Shown: positions 37,896 to 48,881, numbered from the stretch's first letter. The stretch is DNA of 64,000 nt from Bacteroidota bacterium (GCA_016722525.1 JADKJB010000005.1:62001-126000); one strand, 5' to 3'. Notes: a model not told the origin generated them from the sequence alone. Numbers and translations: made by a program.

Positions 37896-40389
37896 TTGAA
37901 GGTGCAACACGAAACTATTAGTAGCAACGCTATTGCCGGACTGCTCAATTGTAAATTTATTTGCAATAACCCGGAAACAATATTAATTAAATACCTGCTC
38001 ACCGACAGCCGAAAAGTGGTTTCGCCGCAGGTCTCGCTCTTTTTTGCGATCAAAGGCGATCGTCGTGATGGACATGAATTTATTGCCGACCTCCATCAAA
38101 CAGGAGTAAGAAATTTTGTGGTGTCAGATGCATCAGTAATTGAAAAATTCCCCGACAGTAATTTTATTATCATAGCCGATACGCTAAGCGCATTACAACA
38201 AATAGCGGCACACCATCGCCGAGCATTTTCTTTTCCTGTGGTAGCCATAACTGGCAGTAACGGAAAAACTATTGTTAAAGAGTGGTTGTACCAGCTCTTG
38301 CGCGAGGATCATCATATTGTAAGAAGTCCTAAGAGTTATAATTCTCAAATTGGTGTTCCTTTGTCGGTATGGCAAATGAATGTCGAAAATGATTTAGCCA
38401 TTTTTGAAGCGGGGATCTCTGAGCGAGGTGAAATGCAAAAGCTGGAAGAAATTATTCAACCCGAAACAGGCATCTTTACCAATATCGGTTCTGCACACGA
38501 CGAAAATTTTTCTTCCTTATCAGAGAAAGTAGATGAAAAACTGATGCTTTTCCGCCACTGCAAAAACTTAATTTATTGCAAAGATTATCATCTTATCACC
38601 GATGAAATTAACAAAGCGACTTTTCTGCGTGAATCATTAAATTTATTTACGTGGTCGAGTAAGCTCAAAGCCGATTTGCAAATTGGACGCATTGCTAAAA
38701 ATAATGGTGAAACAGAAATTCAGGGAATTTTTAAAAATCGTTTCAACAGTATTACTATTCCCTTTACGGATGATGCATCTATTGAAACGCAATTCATTGC
38801 TGGGCCTTTATGCTTTTTATGAATTATGAGCAGGATACTATTGCAGAGCGCATGCTGCTAAGTCCTGTTGCAATGCGCCTCGAAATGAAAGAGGGTGTAA
38901 ATAACTGTTCCATTATCAACGATAGTTATAATTCCGACATTGGCTCCTTAACCATTGCACTCGATTTTTTTAATCAGCAAAAGCAACATACCAAACGCAC
39001 CGTAGTTTTATCAGATATTTTACAAAGTGGAAAGATGAAACAACGCTTTATAAAGATGTCGCCGACCTGTTGCAAAAAAGGTGTTTCGCGTTTAATTGGT
39101 ATTGGAGCAGCGATACTTCGACAGCAATCGCATTTTACCGGCGACACTGTATTTTATGCTTCCACAGATGAATTTTTGCAGGCCTATTCACCTGCTATTT
39201 TCAGCAACGAAACCGTTTTACTAAAAGGAGCAAGGTTATTTGGCTTTGAGCGCATATCGAAAGTACTGCAACAAAAGGCGCACGAAACAGTTCTTGAAAT
39301 AAATCTGAACTCTTTAATTCACAACCTTAATTATTACCGGTCTCGACTTAAAACCGAAACTAAAATAATGGTTATGGTAAAAGCCTTTTCCTACGGCAGT
39401 GGCAGCTTCGAAATTTCAAATATTTTACAGTTTCACCGTGTTGATTATTTAGCGGTGGCTTATGCCGATGAGGGAGTAGAGCTGCGCAAGGCGGGTATTA
39501 CCTTGCCCATAATGGTTATGAATCCTGAGGAGCAAAGTTTTGACACGATGCTGAACTACAATCTGGAACCTGAAATTTATAGCTTCCGGATATTGCATCA
39601 GTTCAGTGAAATAGTAAAAGAAAACTATCGGACCGGCACGGATTAAAGTTTCCCATTCACCTGAAGCTCGATACCGGTATGCATCGTTTAGGTTTTGATG
39701 AGAACGATATTAATGAGCTCGTAGTTCGCATTCGTAACAACCGACATCTAAAAGTAGTCTCTATCTTTTCGCATCTTGCTGGAAGCGACGAGGCGGTGCA
39801 TGATGGTTTTACCAAAAAGCAGGCGTTACTATTTACCTCCATGGCTGATCAGATTTCCGAGCACTTTCAGCATAAAATATTCCGGCACCTGCTTAACTCC
39901 GCCGGCATTATACGTTTTCCCGAATGGCAGTTTGATATGGTGCGGCTGGGTATAGGTTTGCACGGAATAGCAGCCACTCAGAATGAACAAAAACATTTGC
40001 AATTTGTAGCAACACTTAAAACAACTATATCACAAATAAAAACGGTTAAAGCCACAGAAACAATCGGCTACTCACGGCGCGGTCTATTGGTGCGCGATAC
40101 GCAGGTGGCTACTATTGCAGTTGGCTATGCGGATGGATTAAACCGAAAGTTAGGTAATGGTATAGGAAAAATGCTGGTGCACAGTAAAAAGTGTCCCGTC
40201 CTGGGAAGCATCTGCATGGACATGACCATGATTGATGTGACCGATGTAGTTGCTAAAGAAGGCGATGAAGTAATTGTATTTGGACCCGGTTATTCGATCG
40301 TTGAAATGGCAAACGATTTGGGAACGATCCCGTACGAAATTTTAACTATGGTTTCGCAAAGAGTGAAGAGAGTATACTTCCACGAGTAG
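37896..40389 (+). CDS. murF: Bifunctional MurF ligase / alanine racemase (broken frames)
   Basis: This fusion is a hallmark of Bacteroidota. The MurF half adds D-Ala-D-Ala to UDP-MurNAc-tripeptide: ATP loop AITGSNGKTIVKEWLYQLL, SPKSYNSQIGVPLSVWQMN, and NDSYNSDIGSL in the ligase C-terminal part. The Alr half has the PLP lysine in KIMVMVKAFSYGSGSFE, and the C-terminal catalytic Tyr region (TIGYSRRG) and SICMDMTMID. Pieces are 37896-38822, 38810-39646 and 39679-40389. Shifts lie near 38785 and 39645, with a compensating pair at 39034 and 39082. Restoring one A at 39034 gives KDETTLYKDVADLLQ. The protein should be essential, so these breaks are most likely sequence errors. The start is TTG 37896 or GTG 37902. 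Confidence 0.9.
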
Positions 40390-40466
40390 ATTACATTTTC
40401 ATTTCTTTATAGGATCTATTTAGGAGTGCTATCTGAACTACCTTTTCAATTCTCCATTTTTACTTC

Positions 40467-41356
40467 TTACTTCTCCATAAACTGCAGTACTGCATCCGAA
40501 TAGCTCTGAAATCCCATTGTTGTTTGAATGCTGCTATGGCCGGCTCCGGGGATGCGGTGTGCTTCTTTGTAAATGCCCTGATAGTTAGCATACACGACCT
40601 CACCATGAGTATCAATATTTAAAAATCGTCATCAATTCCGTGGATCCAGAAAAAGGGCTGTTGAACACTTTTGATTTCATCACCATTATTGATTTTTAAA
40701 TCTGTTACCAATGTTCCTGGAAGAGCGAGTCCCGATGCATCCTGAACCATGGTTTCTGCATTCGCAAATGGTGCTTCAAGTATCAGTTTTGACGGGGTCA
40801 TGTTGCGTGGATGGGCTGTTAATTTTGTGGCAGGCGCAGATCCTAAACTAAAACCATACAATACCAACCGATCATTGCTTAAACCTTTATTTTTTAACCA
40901 AAGCAGAGCAGCATCGGCATCGGCATACAAACCCTTTTCGCTTGTTTCTCCTCCCGACATTCCAAATCCTCTGTAATCGATCATTAATATTCCAAAACGA
41001 TTTTTACTTCCAGCATTGGCGAGCAATTTTGCTCTGGGCCAGTAAAAATCCATATGATCGCGGTTGCCATGACAATACATGATAACAGTATCGGTTGCAA
41101 TTTTGGAAATTTCACCTATATATATTGCATAAATTGTTGTCGGTGTCGATTCATCAGGTGCTTGTGATGGCAATGTGAAAATATGAACCAGAGAGCTGGG
41201 GATGGCGTAATCGCTGTTGAGGTAAAAATCCACTTCCCCGGTATATTTATCCAGTTGGTATTCCTTTAGTGCTGTAGGATCGTATAAATTATCATCCAAT
41301 CGCAGACAACCGGTGAGAACCAGGAATGATGCAATTACAAGTAATACATTTTTCAT
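40467..41356 (-). CDS. Alpha/beta-hydrolase lipoprotein (one frameshift)
   Basis: The lipoprotein signal ends in VLTGCLRLDD. The hydrolase core shows the oxyanion loop MYCHGNRDHMDFYW, the nucleophile elbow LYGFSLGSAPA, the acid in IHGIDDDF and the catalytic His in PGAGHSSI. The His lies beyond a break at the A5 run 40621-40625: one more base extends the frame from 40619 to a stop at 40467 and supplies the missing ~50 residues. The fold matches serine esterases/BAAT-like hydrolases of the outer or inner membrane. It is 11 bases downstream of the lipoprotein gene at 41368-42036, so an operon. Substrate unknown. Confidence 0.8.
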
Positions 41357-41367
41357 GCTTTATTTGT

Positions 41368-42036
41368 TTAAAATTTGCGGGTGCACCCGATATAAACTCC
41401 AAATGCTCCGTTAGTATTGAATGGTGTCTGGTATTCCACCACCAATTTCTCATTAGATAGGAATGGTGCTATAACTTTTGCTTCAACATTGAAATTCCAT
41501 TTAGCTCCAACAAAACTATGTCCGGCAACGGGTGTAAAGAACCAGTGATTTTGTTGTTCCTGATCAAGAGATCGGGATTTAGCCATTTCAAACCAGTTGC
41601 TTACTCCGAAATAAATTAAATTACGTTTTTTCCCATACTCCCAGAATGAAAAAATATCAAATTGTGGATAAACCTTTGCAGCATCTTTGTTTCTGTAAAT
41701 AATGTTGCAAACCGGAATTACACTTATTCCCGGAATGTACTTATTTTGTTTAACAAATTGTTTTGTTACTCCAAGTTCTATCTGAAAATTACCATAAAGT
41801 GCGGATGTAATATTAATAGAACCAAAACCGGTTAATGTACTATCAATGCCATAGCCGTAAGTAGCCGACAAAAATGGCATTGGAATAGTAATATCCTCAT
41901 ATTTAAAAAGTGGTCCGCCCAATGATAAATCAATTGCTTGTTCCCTTTTTGCCAAAGGCTTCACGAATCGTGCCGGCGAACACGAAAATAACAAAAGCAA
42001 TATAATTATCACTAAGGTACCTTTAACCATTTTCAA
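41368..42036 (-). CDS. Putative outer-membrane lipoprotein (222 aa)
   Basis: The signal ends in LLLFSCSPARF. The mature part is predicted as beta strands alternating aromatic residues (FLSATYGYGID, INITSALYGNFQIELGVT, YFGVSNWFEMAK, FNVEAKVIAPFL) and ends in GAFGVYIGCTRKF, like a small outer-membrane barrel. It resembles uncharacterised Bacteroidota proteins. It is the first gene of a two-gene operon with the alpha/beta-hydrolase. Function unknown. Confidence 0.6.
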   Translation of the reverse strand: MKMVKGTLVIIILLLLFSCSPARFVKPLAKREQAIDLSLGGPLFKYEDITIPMPFLSATYGYGIDSTLTGFGSINITSALYGNFQIELGVTKQFVKQNKYIPGISVIPVCNIIYRNKDAAKVYPQFDIFSFWEYGKKRNLIYFGVSNWFEMAKSRSLDQEQQNHWFFTPVAGHSFVGAKWNFNVEAKVIAPFLSNEKLVVEYQTPFNTNGAFGVYIGCTRKF

Positions 42037-42206
42037 ATTTTAAACAAAATTACCCATTTGTCTGTGTGAAAGAATGAGATTTGTCAGCTATGTTAAAAAA
42101 TAGTGATCGGGGATTAAATCTGTGAACTATGAATTCAAACGAATTTACTTTTTCATGAAACTTATTTTGTTAATTTGCAACCAATATTCATCACTGGTCA
42201 CTGGTC

Positions 42207-42256
42207 ACCTGCCTGCTAACGCCAAGCAAAAGCTTGTCTTTAGCTTGGCAGGCAGG
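42207..42256. repeat. Intergenic hairpin element with GGTCAC flanks
   Basis: ACCTGCCTGC ... GCCAAGC and GCTTGGCAGGCAGG form an interrupted 15-bp stem. It is flanked by short direct repeats (CACTGGTCACTGGTCAC before, CTGGTCACTTGTCAC after). It looks like a small dispersed palindromic repeat rather than a terminator, as no T-run follows. Confidence 0.6.
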
Positions 42257-42289
42257 CTGGTCACTTGTCACTGTAGTTTATAAAGAAAA

Positions 42290-42665
42290 ATGAAAGATTT
42301 CAAGGAATACTACATCATCCCTGCCTCCCGGAGGACATATATGCTGCTCTAACTAATCCATTGACTTTAGAGTTTTGGACCGGGAAGAGGCATTATGTCA
42401 ACTGAACCCGGTTAGAATTTTCGATTTGGGAAGGTAGCATTTCGGGAATCAATTTAGAATTTGAGACCAACAAAAAAATTGTTCAACAATGGTTTTTTGG
42501 CGATCAGGAAGAGCCCTCCATTGTAACTATAAAATTACATCCTCACAAAGATGGAACATCTGTTGAGCTTCGTCATACCAATATTCCGGATGAGGATTTT
42601 GAGGATATCGTAGAGGGATGGCAGGGAAACTATTTTGGATCGTTGATAGATTTTATGAGGAGTAA
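42290..42665 (+). CDS. SRPBCC/AHSA1-domain protein (broken frames)
   Basis: The joined frames give a ~125-residue AHSA1-type START-like protein: KDFKEYYIIPASPEDIYAAL, then TNPLTLEFWTGKRAIM, FSIWEGSISGINLEFE, KIVQQWFFGDQEEPS and the C-terminal WQGNYFGSLIDF. Indels lie near 42335, 42410 and in the T4 run 42651-42654. One extra T there gives FYEE followed by a stop at 42665. Members bind small hydrophobic ligands or Hsp90-like partners. It is about 95 bases upstream of the sigma-54 regulator on the same strand. Its role is unknown. Confidence 0.65.
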
Positions 42666-42759
42666 TTATTTTATTTGTTGCAGGCTATTTTTCAAATTAA
42701 ATTATCTGAGGAAGGAATTGTTTAAAATCATAATTTTACTATTGAAAACCGGTTTGCAA

Positions 42760-44102
42760 TTGAAAAAATACTAATCATTGACGATGAGGAAAACTCCGGA
42801 AGTTACTTACAAGGATTGTAAGTCTGGAAGGTTTTGAAGTTGTTGAAGCTGTTGATTGTAAAACAGCCTCTCAACAAATTATCTCATCTGATATAGATGT
42901 TATTTTATGCGATGTTAAGTTACCTGATGGGAGCGGTGTTGAACTTGTCAAAAAATAAAAGCTCTTAATCCACTCACAGAAATAATTTTGCTGACCGCCT
43001 ATGGAAATATTCAAGATGGCGTACAGGCCATAAAAAATGGTGCTTTGATTATATAACAAAAGGTGATGATAACAACAAAATAATTCCCTTGCTTGCTCGG
43101 GCAATAGAAAAGGTTGAACTGGCCAAAAGAATACAACAACTGGAGAAACAACTGGGTAATAAACATTCATTCGCTACTATTCTGGGCAAGTCCAAACCTA
43201 TACTTCTCGCTATTGAAATGGCGAAAAAAGTTGCTGTTACTGATACAACTGTTTTGTTAACCGGTGAAACCGGAACAGGTAAAGAAGTCTTTGCACAATC
43301 CATTCATCAGGCAAGTACCCGAAGTAAGAATAATTTTGTTGCTATAAACTGTTCTGCTTTCAGTAAAGATTTACTGGAGAGCGAAATGTTCGGACATAAA
43401 TCAGGCGCGTTTACAGGAGCAGTTGTTGATAAAAGAGGTCTCTTTGAAGAAGCCAACAATGGCACAATTTTTTTGGATGAAATTGGTGAGATGAGTCTGG
43501 AATTACAAGCGAAACTTTTGCGTGTGATTGAAACAGGCGAGTTTATAAAGGTGGGTGAAACAAAAACAACTAAAGTAAATGTTCGAATAATCGTCGCTAC
43601 TCACCGTGATCTTAAAAGGAAATTGAATCCAGACATTTTTAGAGAAGATTTATTCTACCGTCTTGCGGTTTTTCAAATTAAATTGCCCGCTTTGAGCGAA
43701 AGAGTATTAGATATTGAAGTCTCTTGCAAATATTTTGTAGTGTTGTTTGCTGCCAAAACAAACAAACAATTAAAAACTATTACTCCGGAATTTTTAGAAA
43801 TGCTCAAACAGCATGCTTTCCCCGGCAACATCCGTGAACTAAAAAATATAATTGAACGAAGTGTGATTTTAACCACCGGTGATGCACTTTCTCCGGATTC
43901 TTTGCCTTTTGAAATTCAGTCTAAAACAAATACATCTTCTGGAAGTAAAATTCTTTCGGCTTTTGATCTTGCAAGTGCCGAAAAAATTCATATTCAAAAA
44001 GTGCTGAACTACACTAACGGAAACAAAACAGAAGCCGCCCGATTGCTGAACATCGCTTTAACCACTCTTTACCGAAAACTGGAAGAGTACAAAATAAGTT
44101 AA
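42760..44102 (+). CDS. NtrC-family sigma-54-dependent response regulator of the kdp locus (broken frames)
   Basis: A receiver domain (KKILIIDDEEN, phosphoacceptor in DVILCDVKLPDG, ILLTAYG, YITKGDD) is broken near 42810, 42955 and 43050. From 43089 the frame is open. The AAA+ domain has Walker A GETGTGKE, the sigma-54 contact loop GAFTGA and FLDEIGEM. The C-terminal Fis-type helix-turn-helix is NKTEAARLLNIALTTLYRKL. I infer that it is activated by the histidine kinase at 51078 and drives kdp expression from a sigma-54 promoter, replacing the OmpR-type KdpE of Proteobacteria. I could not find a clean GG-N10-GC promoter. The start (TTG 42760) is uncertain. A strong terminator follows. Confidence 0.85.
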
Positions 44103-44125
44103 ACCCCTATCAAAATGCTAGTATC

Positions 44126-44154
44126 AACCCTTTCATTTTGAAAGGGTTTTTTTG
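44126..44154 (+). terminator. Rho-independent terminator after the regulator
   Basis: AACCCTTTC and GAAAGGGTT (44126-44134, 44140-44148) pair over a 5-base loop, followed by T-rich sequence. It separates the regulator from the kdp structural genes. Confidence 0.9.
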
Positions 44155-44281
44155 TTTAGAGATTGCATTGTATGCTTTTTGAGGTGTATAATCATTTATA
44201 AATCAAACAGTTTCAAAAATAAATGCTCCGGGTTACCTTCCTTGGAGTATCTATTGTTGTGTCTTAGTAAAATCTAATACA

Positions 44282-44401
44282 ATGACAACGTCAAATAAGG
44301 AAGTTGATAGACTCTCGGTAATGTTATTCCGGTTATTTCTTCTTTTAATATTTGGAGGATTGTTATTAACCGAATTATTAAATGAATTAAGTCAAAAATA
44401 A
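44282..44401 (+). CDS. Small single-helix membrane protein upstream of kdp (39 aa)
   Basis: ATG 44282 starts a 39-residue peptide. It has a charged N terminus (MTTSNKEVDRLSV), one membrane helix (LFRLFLLLIFGGLLLTELL) and a short polar tail. It is intact while neighbouring genes are broken. It is the first of several tiny genes between the regulator terminator and kdpA. A role in Kdp assembly or regulation is inference from position. Confidence 0.5.
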   Translation: MTTSNKEVDRLSVMLFRLFLLLIFGGLLLTELLNELSQK

Positions 44402-44429
44402 TTACGCATAGAATTAAATGATTCATAAC

Positions 44430-44710
44430 ATGAAAAACAAATCCAATCAAAACCATCTATTCGCAAATGCAACGATTTGCAGATGTAACTAAAACATTGA
44501 TTGCAAAGGAAAATTGGAAGAGCTAAACGCTGCCTGATTAAGGCTGAAGAAATTTTCACTAAAGGAACTTGAAGTTAAAAACGCCATTACCAATGTATAT
44601 GTTTATTCTGTTTCATCATTTTGGAACTGCATAAATGCAACATCAGAAATTTGTTTCCTGAATCGCTAAAATCAGTATATAAAAAACAGGTCAACGCATC
44701 CGGAATATGA
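44430..44710 (+). CDS. Small conserved protein of the kdp locus (broken frames)
   Basis: Starting at ATG 44430 (MKNKSNQNHLFANA), the frame breaks several times. The second half reads AEEIFTKG, then EVKNAITNVYVYSVSSF, LELHKCNIRNLFPESL and YKKQVNASGI with a stop at 44710. One extra T in the T4 run at 44619-44622 is needed to pass from SSF to LELHK. This block looks like a conserved soluble protein I associate with Bacteroidota kdp clusters, but I know no function for it. It has no membrane segment. Confidence 0.5.
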
Positions 44711-44880
44711 TAAACTGTTCTCTGGTTATCTATTAATTCCAATAAAAGACACTATGCTTATAAAAATGCTGTGTAAACTAAACTTAAACAGGACCAAAGT
44801 CATAGTTAGAGTTTTTTCTATAACCAATTTTGACTTCAATACTAATTTAGAATAACCTTCAACTTCAAAATCACTTCATT
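44711..44880. promoter_or_regulatory. Likely kdp promoter region
   Basis: 170 bases without a gene, between the small soluble gene and the first of the two small membrane genes before kdpA. The kdp promoter could lie here or upstream of 44282. No specific motif could be assigned. Confidence 0.3.
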
Positions 44881-44973
44881 ATGGAAGCACTAATTACAAT
44901 CGGACTACTCCTTTCAGGACTTATTTGCTTTTGGCTGTTTTACAAATTTGTAAACTGGTTCGAAAACATATAA
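44881..44973 (+). CDS. 30-residue membrane peptide before kdpF
   Basis: ATG 44881 opens a 30-codon frame: helix ALITIGLLLSGLICFWLFYK, then a short amphipathic end (FVNWFENI). It is distinct from KdpF, which follows 37 bases later. A single-helix peptide at this place could be a second accessory subunit of the Kdp complex, which is inference from position. Confidence 0.5.
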   Translation: MEALITIGLLLSGLICFWLFYKFVNWFENI

Positions 44974-45010
44974 ACATCATTGCTACTAAAAACTATAATC
45001 AAAAAATACA

Positions 45011-45088
45011 ATGACAGCCTTATTCATTTTAGCATTAGCGGTTTTTTGCTACCTTATTTATGTGTTAGTAAAACCCGAAAAATTTTAA
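45011..45088 (+). CDS. kdpF: KdpF, small subunit of the Kdp potassium ATPase
   Basis: The 25-residue peptide starts MTALFILALAVFCYLIYVL and ends VKPEKF, the typical KdpF pattern of one helix followed by a Lys-Pro-Glu-Lys-Phe tail. In E. coli KdpF stabilises KdpABC through lipid-like contacts at the KdpA/KdpB interface. It lies 19 bases before kdpA. Confidence 0.85.
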   Translation: MTALFILALAVFCYLIYVLVKPEKF

Positions 45089-45107
45089 CTGATAAAATTA
45101 AATACCT

Positions 45108-46580
45108 ATGAACACAGAATTAATTGGTGTTGTTGCCATGTTCACTTTAACGGTGCTCCTGGCCATTCCACTTGGAAAATACATTGCAAAGGTTTTTAAA
45201 GGTGAGAAAACAGTTCTTGATTTTCTTGCTCCTTTTGAACGATTTATATATCGCATTTGTGGTATCGATGCCACAAAAGAAATGAACTGGAAACAGCATA
45301 TGTTCGCACTTTTAGCTATGAATATGCTTTGGTTTGTTTATGCCTTTGTGATGTTGATAACTCAGGGTAGTTTATTCCTCAATCCGGATGGAAATCCATC
45401 GATGACTTCCGATTTAAGTTTCAACACTGCAATCAGTTTCGTGGTGAACTGTAACTTACAACATTATTCCGGCGAATCGGGGCTAACTTATCTTACCCAA
45501 TTGGTGGTCATCACTTTTTCAATTTGTTTCTGCAGCAACAGGTATTGCTGCGTTAGTAGTGGTTTTTAATGCCATGAAGGATAAAGTGACCGATAAACTT
45601 GGAAATTTTTTTGATATATTCACGAAAACAATAACACGCATATTATTACCTATAAGTGTAGTAATTGCAGTCATTCTTGTTTTCAACGGGTCGCCTGCAA
45701 GTTTTGAAGGAAAGGATACCATTACTACATTACAAGGTGATACCGTTCAGGTTTCGCGAGGCCCGGCTGCAGGGATGATCGCTATAAAACATTTAGGAAC
45801 AAACGGTGGCGGTTGGTTTGGGGTTAACTCAGCTCATCCACTTGAAAATCCAAATTACCTCACCAACATGGTGGTGATGATTGCTCAGGTGCTTATTCCA
45901 CTGGCAATGATTTTTGCATCGGGATATTTCTTGAATCGAAAACGTCTTTCCTGGATAATTTTTGGTGTCATGACGGCCGGAATGCTCACCTTCTTGATTC
46001 CAACAATGATTGCCGAAATAAATGGAAATCCTGCCATTACCGAAATGGGAATTGATCAGAGCAAGGGAAGTATGGAGGGAAAAGAAGTCCGGTTTGGTGC
46101 AGCCGCCTCTGCTTATTGGAGTATTGTAACAACAATCATCTCTACTGGCTCCGTCAATTCTATGCACGATAGCTCAATGCCAGTTTCAGGTACTATGCAA
46201 TTTTTGGCATGATGACGAATGCCTTTATGGTGGTTGTGGAGTTGGGATTTTAAATTACTACATTTTTATCATCATTGCAGTTTTTATTTCAGGATTGATG
46301 GTTGGCCGTACACGGGTTAGGTGATAACAATATTTTCTGGAATGTTACTACCGGATTTGTATTAATCCTCAGCCGATTCTTACCTATTATTGGTCCGGTT
46401 GCCATAGCAGGAATTTTGGCAAAGAAAAAATATATTCCTGAATCAGCCGGAACTTTAAGAACCGACACAGGTACATTCGGACTGATGACTTACGCAGTAA
46501 TTATGATTATTGCTGCACTGGCATTTTTCCCTGCTTTGGCTTTAGGTCCTTTGGCCGAATATTTTTCCTTGTACAATTAA
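45108..46580 (+). CDS. kdpA: KdpA potassium-binding subunit (broken frames and internal deletion)
   Basis: KdpA forms the K+ channel-like pore of KdpFABC. Filter loops visible are SFVVNCNLQHYSGESG (first), TNGGGWFGVNSAHP (second) and GGCGVG (third, after correction). Frames break at the T run near 45517, at T5 46201-46205 and at T3 46224-46226. At about 46311 the sequence jumps from LMVGRT directly to GLGDNNIFWN. The segment usually between them (GRTPEFLGKK ... NNGS), ~70-75 residues with the fourth filter loop, is missing. The total of 490 codons compares with ~565 usual. The C terminus (FFPALALGPLAEY) is normal. As sequenced it could not work. Confidence 0.9.
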
Positions 46581-46581
46581 T

Positions 46582-48297
46582 ATGAAGCTGTTTGATAAAA
46601 AGCTGATGAATGATGCACTCAAGCAATCTTTTGTTAAGCTGAACCCAAAGTATATGGTGAAAAATCCTGTAATGTTTACCGTTGAAATTGGCACCTTGGT
46701 TATGCTAATTGTATGCCTCTGGATTTTGTCCGGTGAGCAGTCACAGGGAAGTTTTACCTATAATTTTATTGTATTTATTGTATTGTTGTTCACCTTATTG
46801 TTTGCAAATTTTGCTGAAGCTATTGCCGAAGCACGAGGTAAGGCTCAAGCTGAATCGTTGAGAAAAACAAGAGAAGACACTCCTGCAAAGTTGTTTCAAT
46901 CAGGATCAATAAAACAACTAGTTCCTTCAACTTACAAAAAAAGGTGATGTATTTGTTTGTGATGCCGGTGATATTATTCCGCTCGACGGCGAAATAATTG
47001 AAGGGATTGCTACAATTGATGAATCTGCTATAACAGGTGAGTCTGCTCCGGTAATTCGTGAATCGGGTGGTGATAAATCAAGTGTTACCGGTGGAACTAA
47101 AGTGCTATCCGATAAAATTAAAGTTGAAGTCACCGTAGAACCCGGAGAGTCGTTTTTAGATAAAATGATTTCGTTGGTAGAAGGTGCCAGTCGTCAAAAA
47201 ACGCCGAATGAAATTGCGCTAACAATTTTACTTGCTGCTTTCACAATTGTGTTCACAATTGTTTGTGTAACTTTAAAGCCCTTTGCTGATTTGCCAACAC
47301 TCCTATAACGATATCTGCATTTATTTCGTTGTTCGTTTGTTTGATTCCAACAACCATCGGTGGATTGCTCTCCGCAATTGGTATTGCAGGTATGGACAGA
47401 GCTTTCGCGCAAACGTGATTACAAAATCCGGAAAAGTTGTTGAAACAGCGGTGATATAGATGTATTACTTTTGATAAAACCGGAACCATCACCATTGAAA
47501 TCGAAAAGCAACTAATTTCTATCCTAAATGGTTACGATAAAGACAAATTTATTTCGAATTGCGTAACTGGCTTCTCTTTCGGACGAAACTCCGGAAGGAA
47601 AATCGATAGTGGAACTTGCCAAACTTCAAGGTGTCAAATCACAACCTTTCGATAGCATCATAAAAGATGCACGATTTATAAAATTCACTGCCGAAACACG
47701 TTCAAGCGGAATTGATCTTGCTAACGGTACCCGCATCCGGAGCCCGAAGATAAAATGAACTATATCAAAAAGAACAGCTCGAAGGCAGATTAGTTGCTAT
47801 GATGGGTGATGGAACAAATGATGCTCCTGCTCTTGCCCAGGCTGATGTTGGCGTGGCATGAATAGCGGAACACAGGCAGCGAAAGAAGCCGGCAACATGG
47901 TGGATTTGGATAATGACCCTACCAAACTAATTGAAGTTGTGGAAATCGGTAAACAGTTACTTATAACCCGAGGAACATTAACCACATTCTCTATTGCTAA
48001 TGATGTTGCTAAATATTTTGCAATTGTACCAGCCTTATTTATTGCATCTATTCCAGCCTTGCAAGGCTTGAACATCATGAATCTGCATAGTCCTGAAAGC
48101 GCCATTTTATCAGCTGTAATTTTCAACGCGCTGATAATACTATTCATACCAATCTTGCATTAAGAGGTGTAAAGTACAAACCCATTGGTGCAAGTGCATT
48201 GCTGCAAAGAAATTTACTGATTTACGGAATAGGTGGATTAGCAATTCCCTTTGCAGGGATTAAGTTGCTTGATTTAGTTGTAGGAATATTCTTTTAA
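46582..48297 (+). CDS. kdpB: KdpB catalytic P-type ATPase subunit (heavily broken, internal deletion)
   Basis: It hydrolyses ATP to drive K+ import through KdpA. Recognisable blocks are the N-terminal helices, the actuator loop ESAITGESAPV, the helix with CLIPTTIGGLLSAIG, the phosphorylation motif DKTGTITI, the N-domain ETPEGKSIVELAKLQGV and the hinge MMGDGTNDAPALAQADVGVAM. There are more than eight shifts. Several are homopolymer losses: T3 at 47403, GG at 47450 and G at 47473. Near 47735 the text jumps from GTRIR to PEDKMNYIK; the usual ~85-100 residues including the MVTGDNP motif are absent. The length is 572 codons against ~675 expected. Confidence 0.9.
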
Positions 48298-48318
48298 TCC
48301 AATATAAAAACAAATAAA

Positions 48319-48881
48319 ATGAAAACATACATTTTACCTTCATTAAAACTAACTGTTATTCTCATCATTCTCTGTGCTGCACTATATCCTATGCTGATAG
48401 CAGGTGTTGCAAAAATAACTCCGGGTGGAGGTGATGGTGTTACACTTTCTCAAAATGGGAAAGTTGTAGGCTATGAAAACATTGGTCAGAAATTTACAGA
48501 AAATAAATACTTTTGGGGCAGACCCTCTGCGGTTAATTATAATGCTGCCGGATCTTGCGGAAGTAACAAAGGCCCTTCTAACCCCGATTACCTGGCAACA
48601 GTGCAGGCTCGAATTGATACTTTCCTGTTATATAACCCGGTATCTCCAAATCACAGATTCCTGCCGAAATGGTAACGGCATCTGGCAGTGGACTGGATCC
48701 CAACATTTCAGTGGCTGCTGCAATTGTACAGATTAAAAGAATTGCTGCAACCAGGAATATTAAAGAAGAAATTTTACAAAATCTCATCACACAAAATACC
48801 GAAGGCTCTCTGTTTGGTTTATTCGGTCCTGAAAAAATAAATGTCCTTAAATTAAATATCTCACTAGATCAAATAAAATAA
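48319..48881 (+). CDS. kdpC: KdpC subunit (one frameshift)
   Basis: KdpC is the single-helix subunit that supports ATP binding by KdpB. The N-terminal helix (LKLTVILIILCAALYPMLIAG) is followed by YFWGRPSAVNYNAAGSCGSN and, after one shift near 48650, the signature VTASGSGLDPNISVAAA and the C-terminal IKRIAATRNI. The total of ~187 residues is normal. It starts 21 bases after kdpB and ends 8 bases before the barrel gene, in one operon. Confidence 0.9.

Noticed and set aside
37896..40389. Programmed frameshifting in murF-alr
   Set aside because: The shifts lie at several unrelated homopolymers without slippery heptamer plus downstream structure, and similar breaks occur in many other genes.
44156..44880. 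Sigma-54 (-24/-12) promoter for kdp
   Set aside because: I searched for GG-N10-GC with flanking TTGGCAC/TTGCA and found only spacings of 11 or 12; none is convincing.
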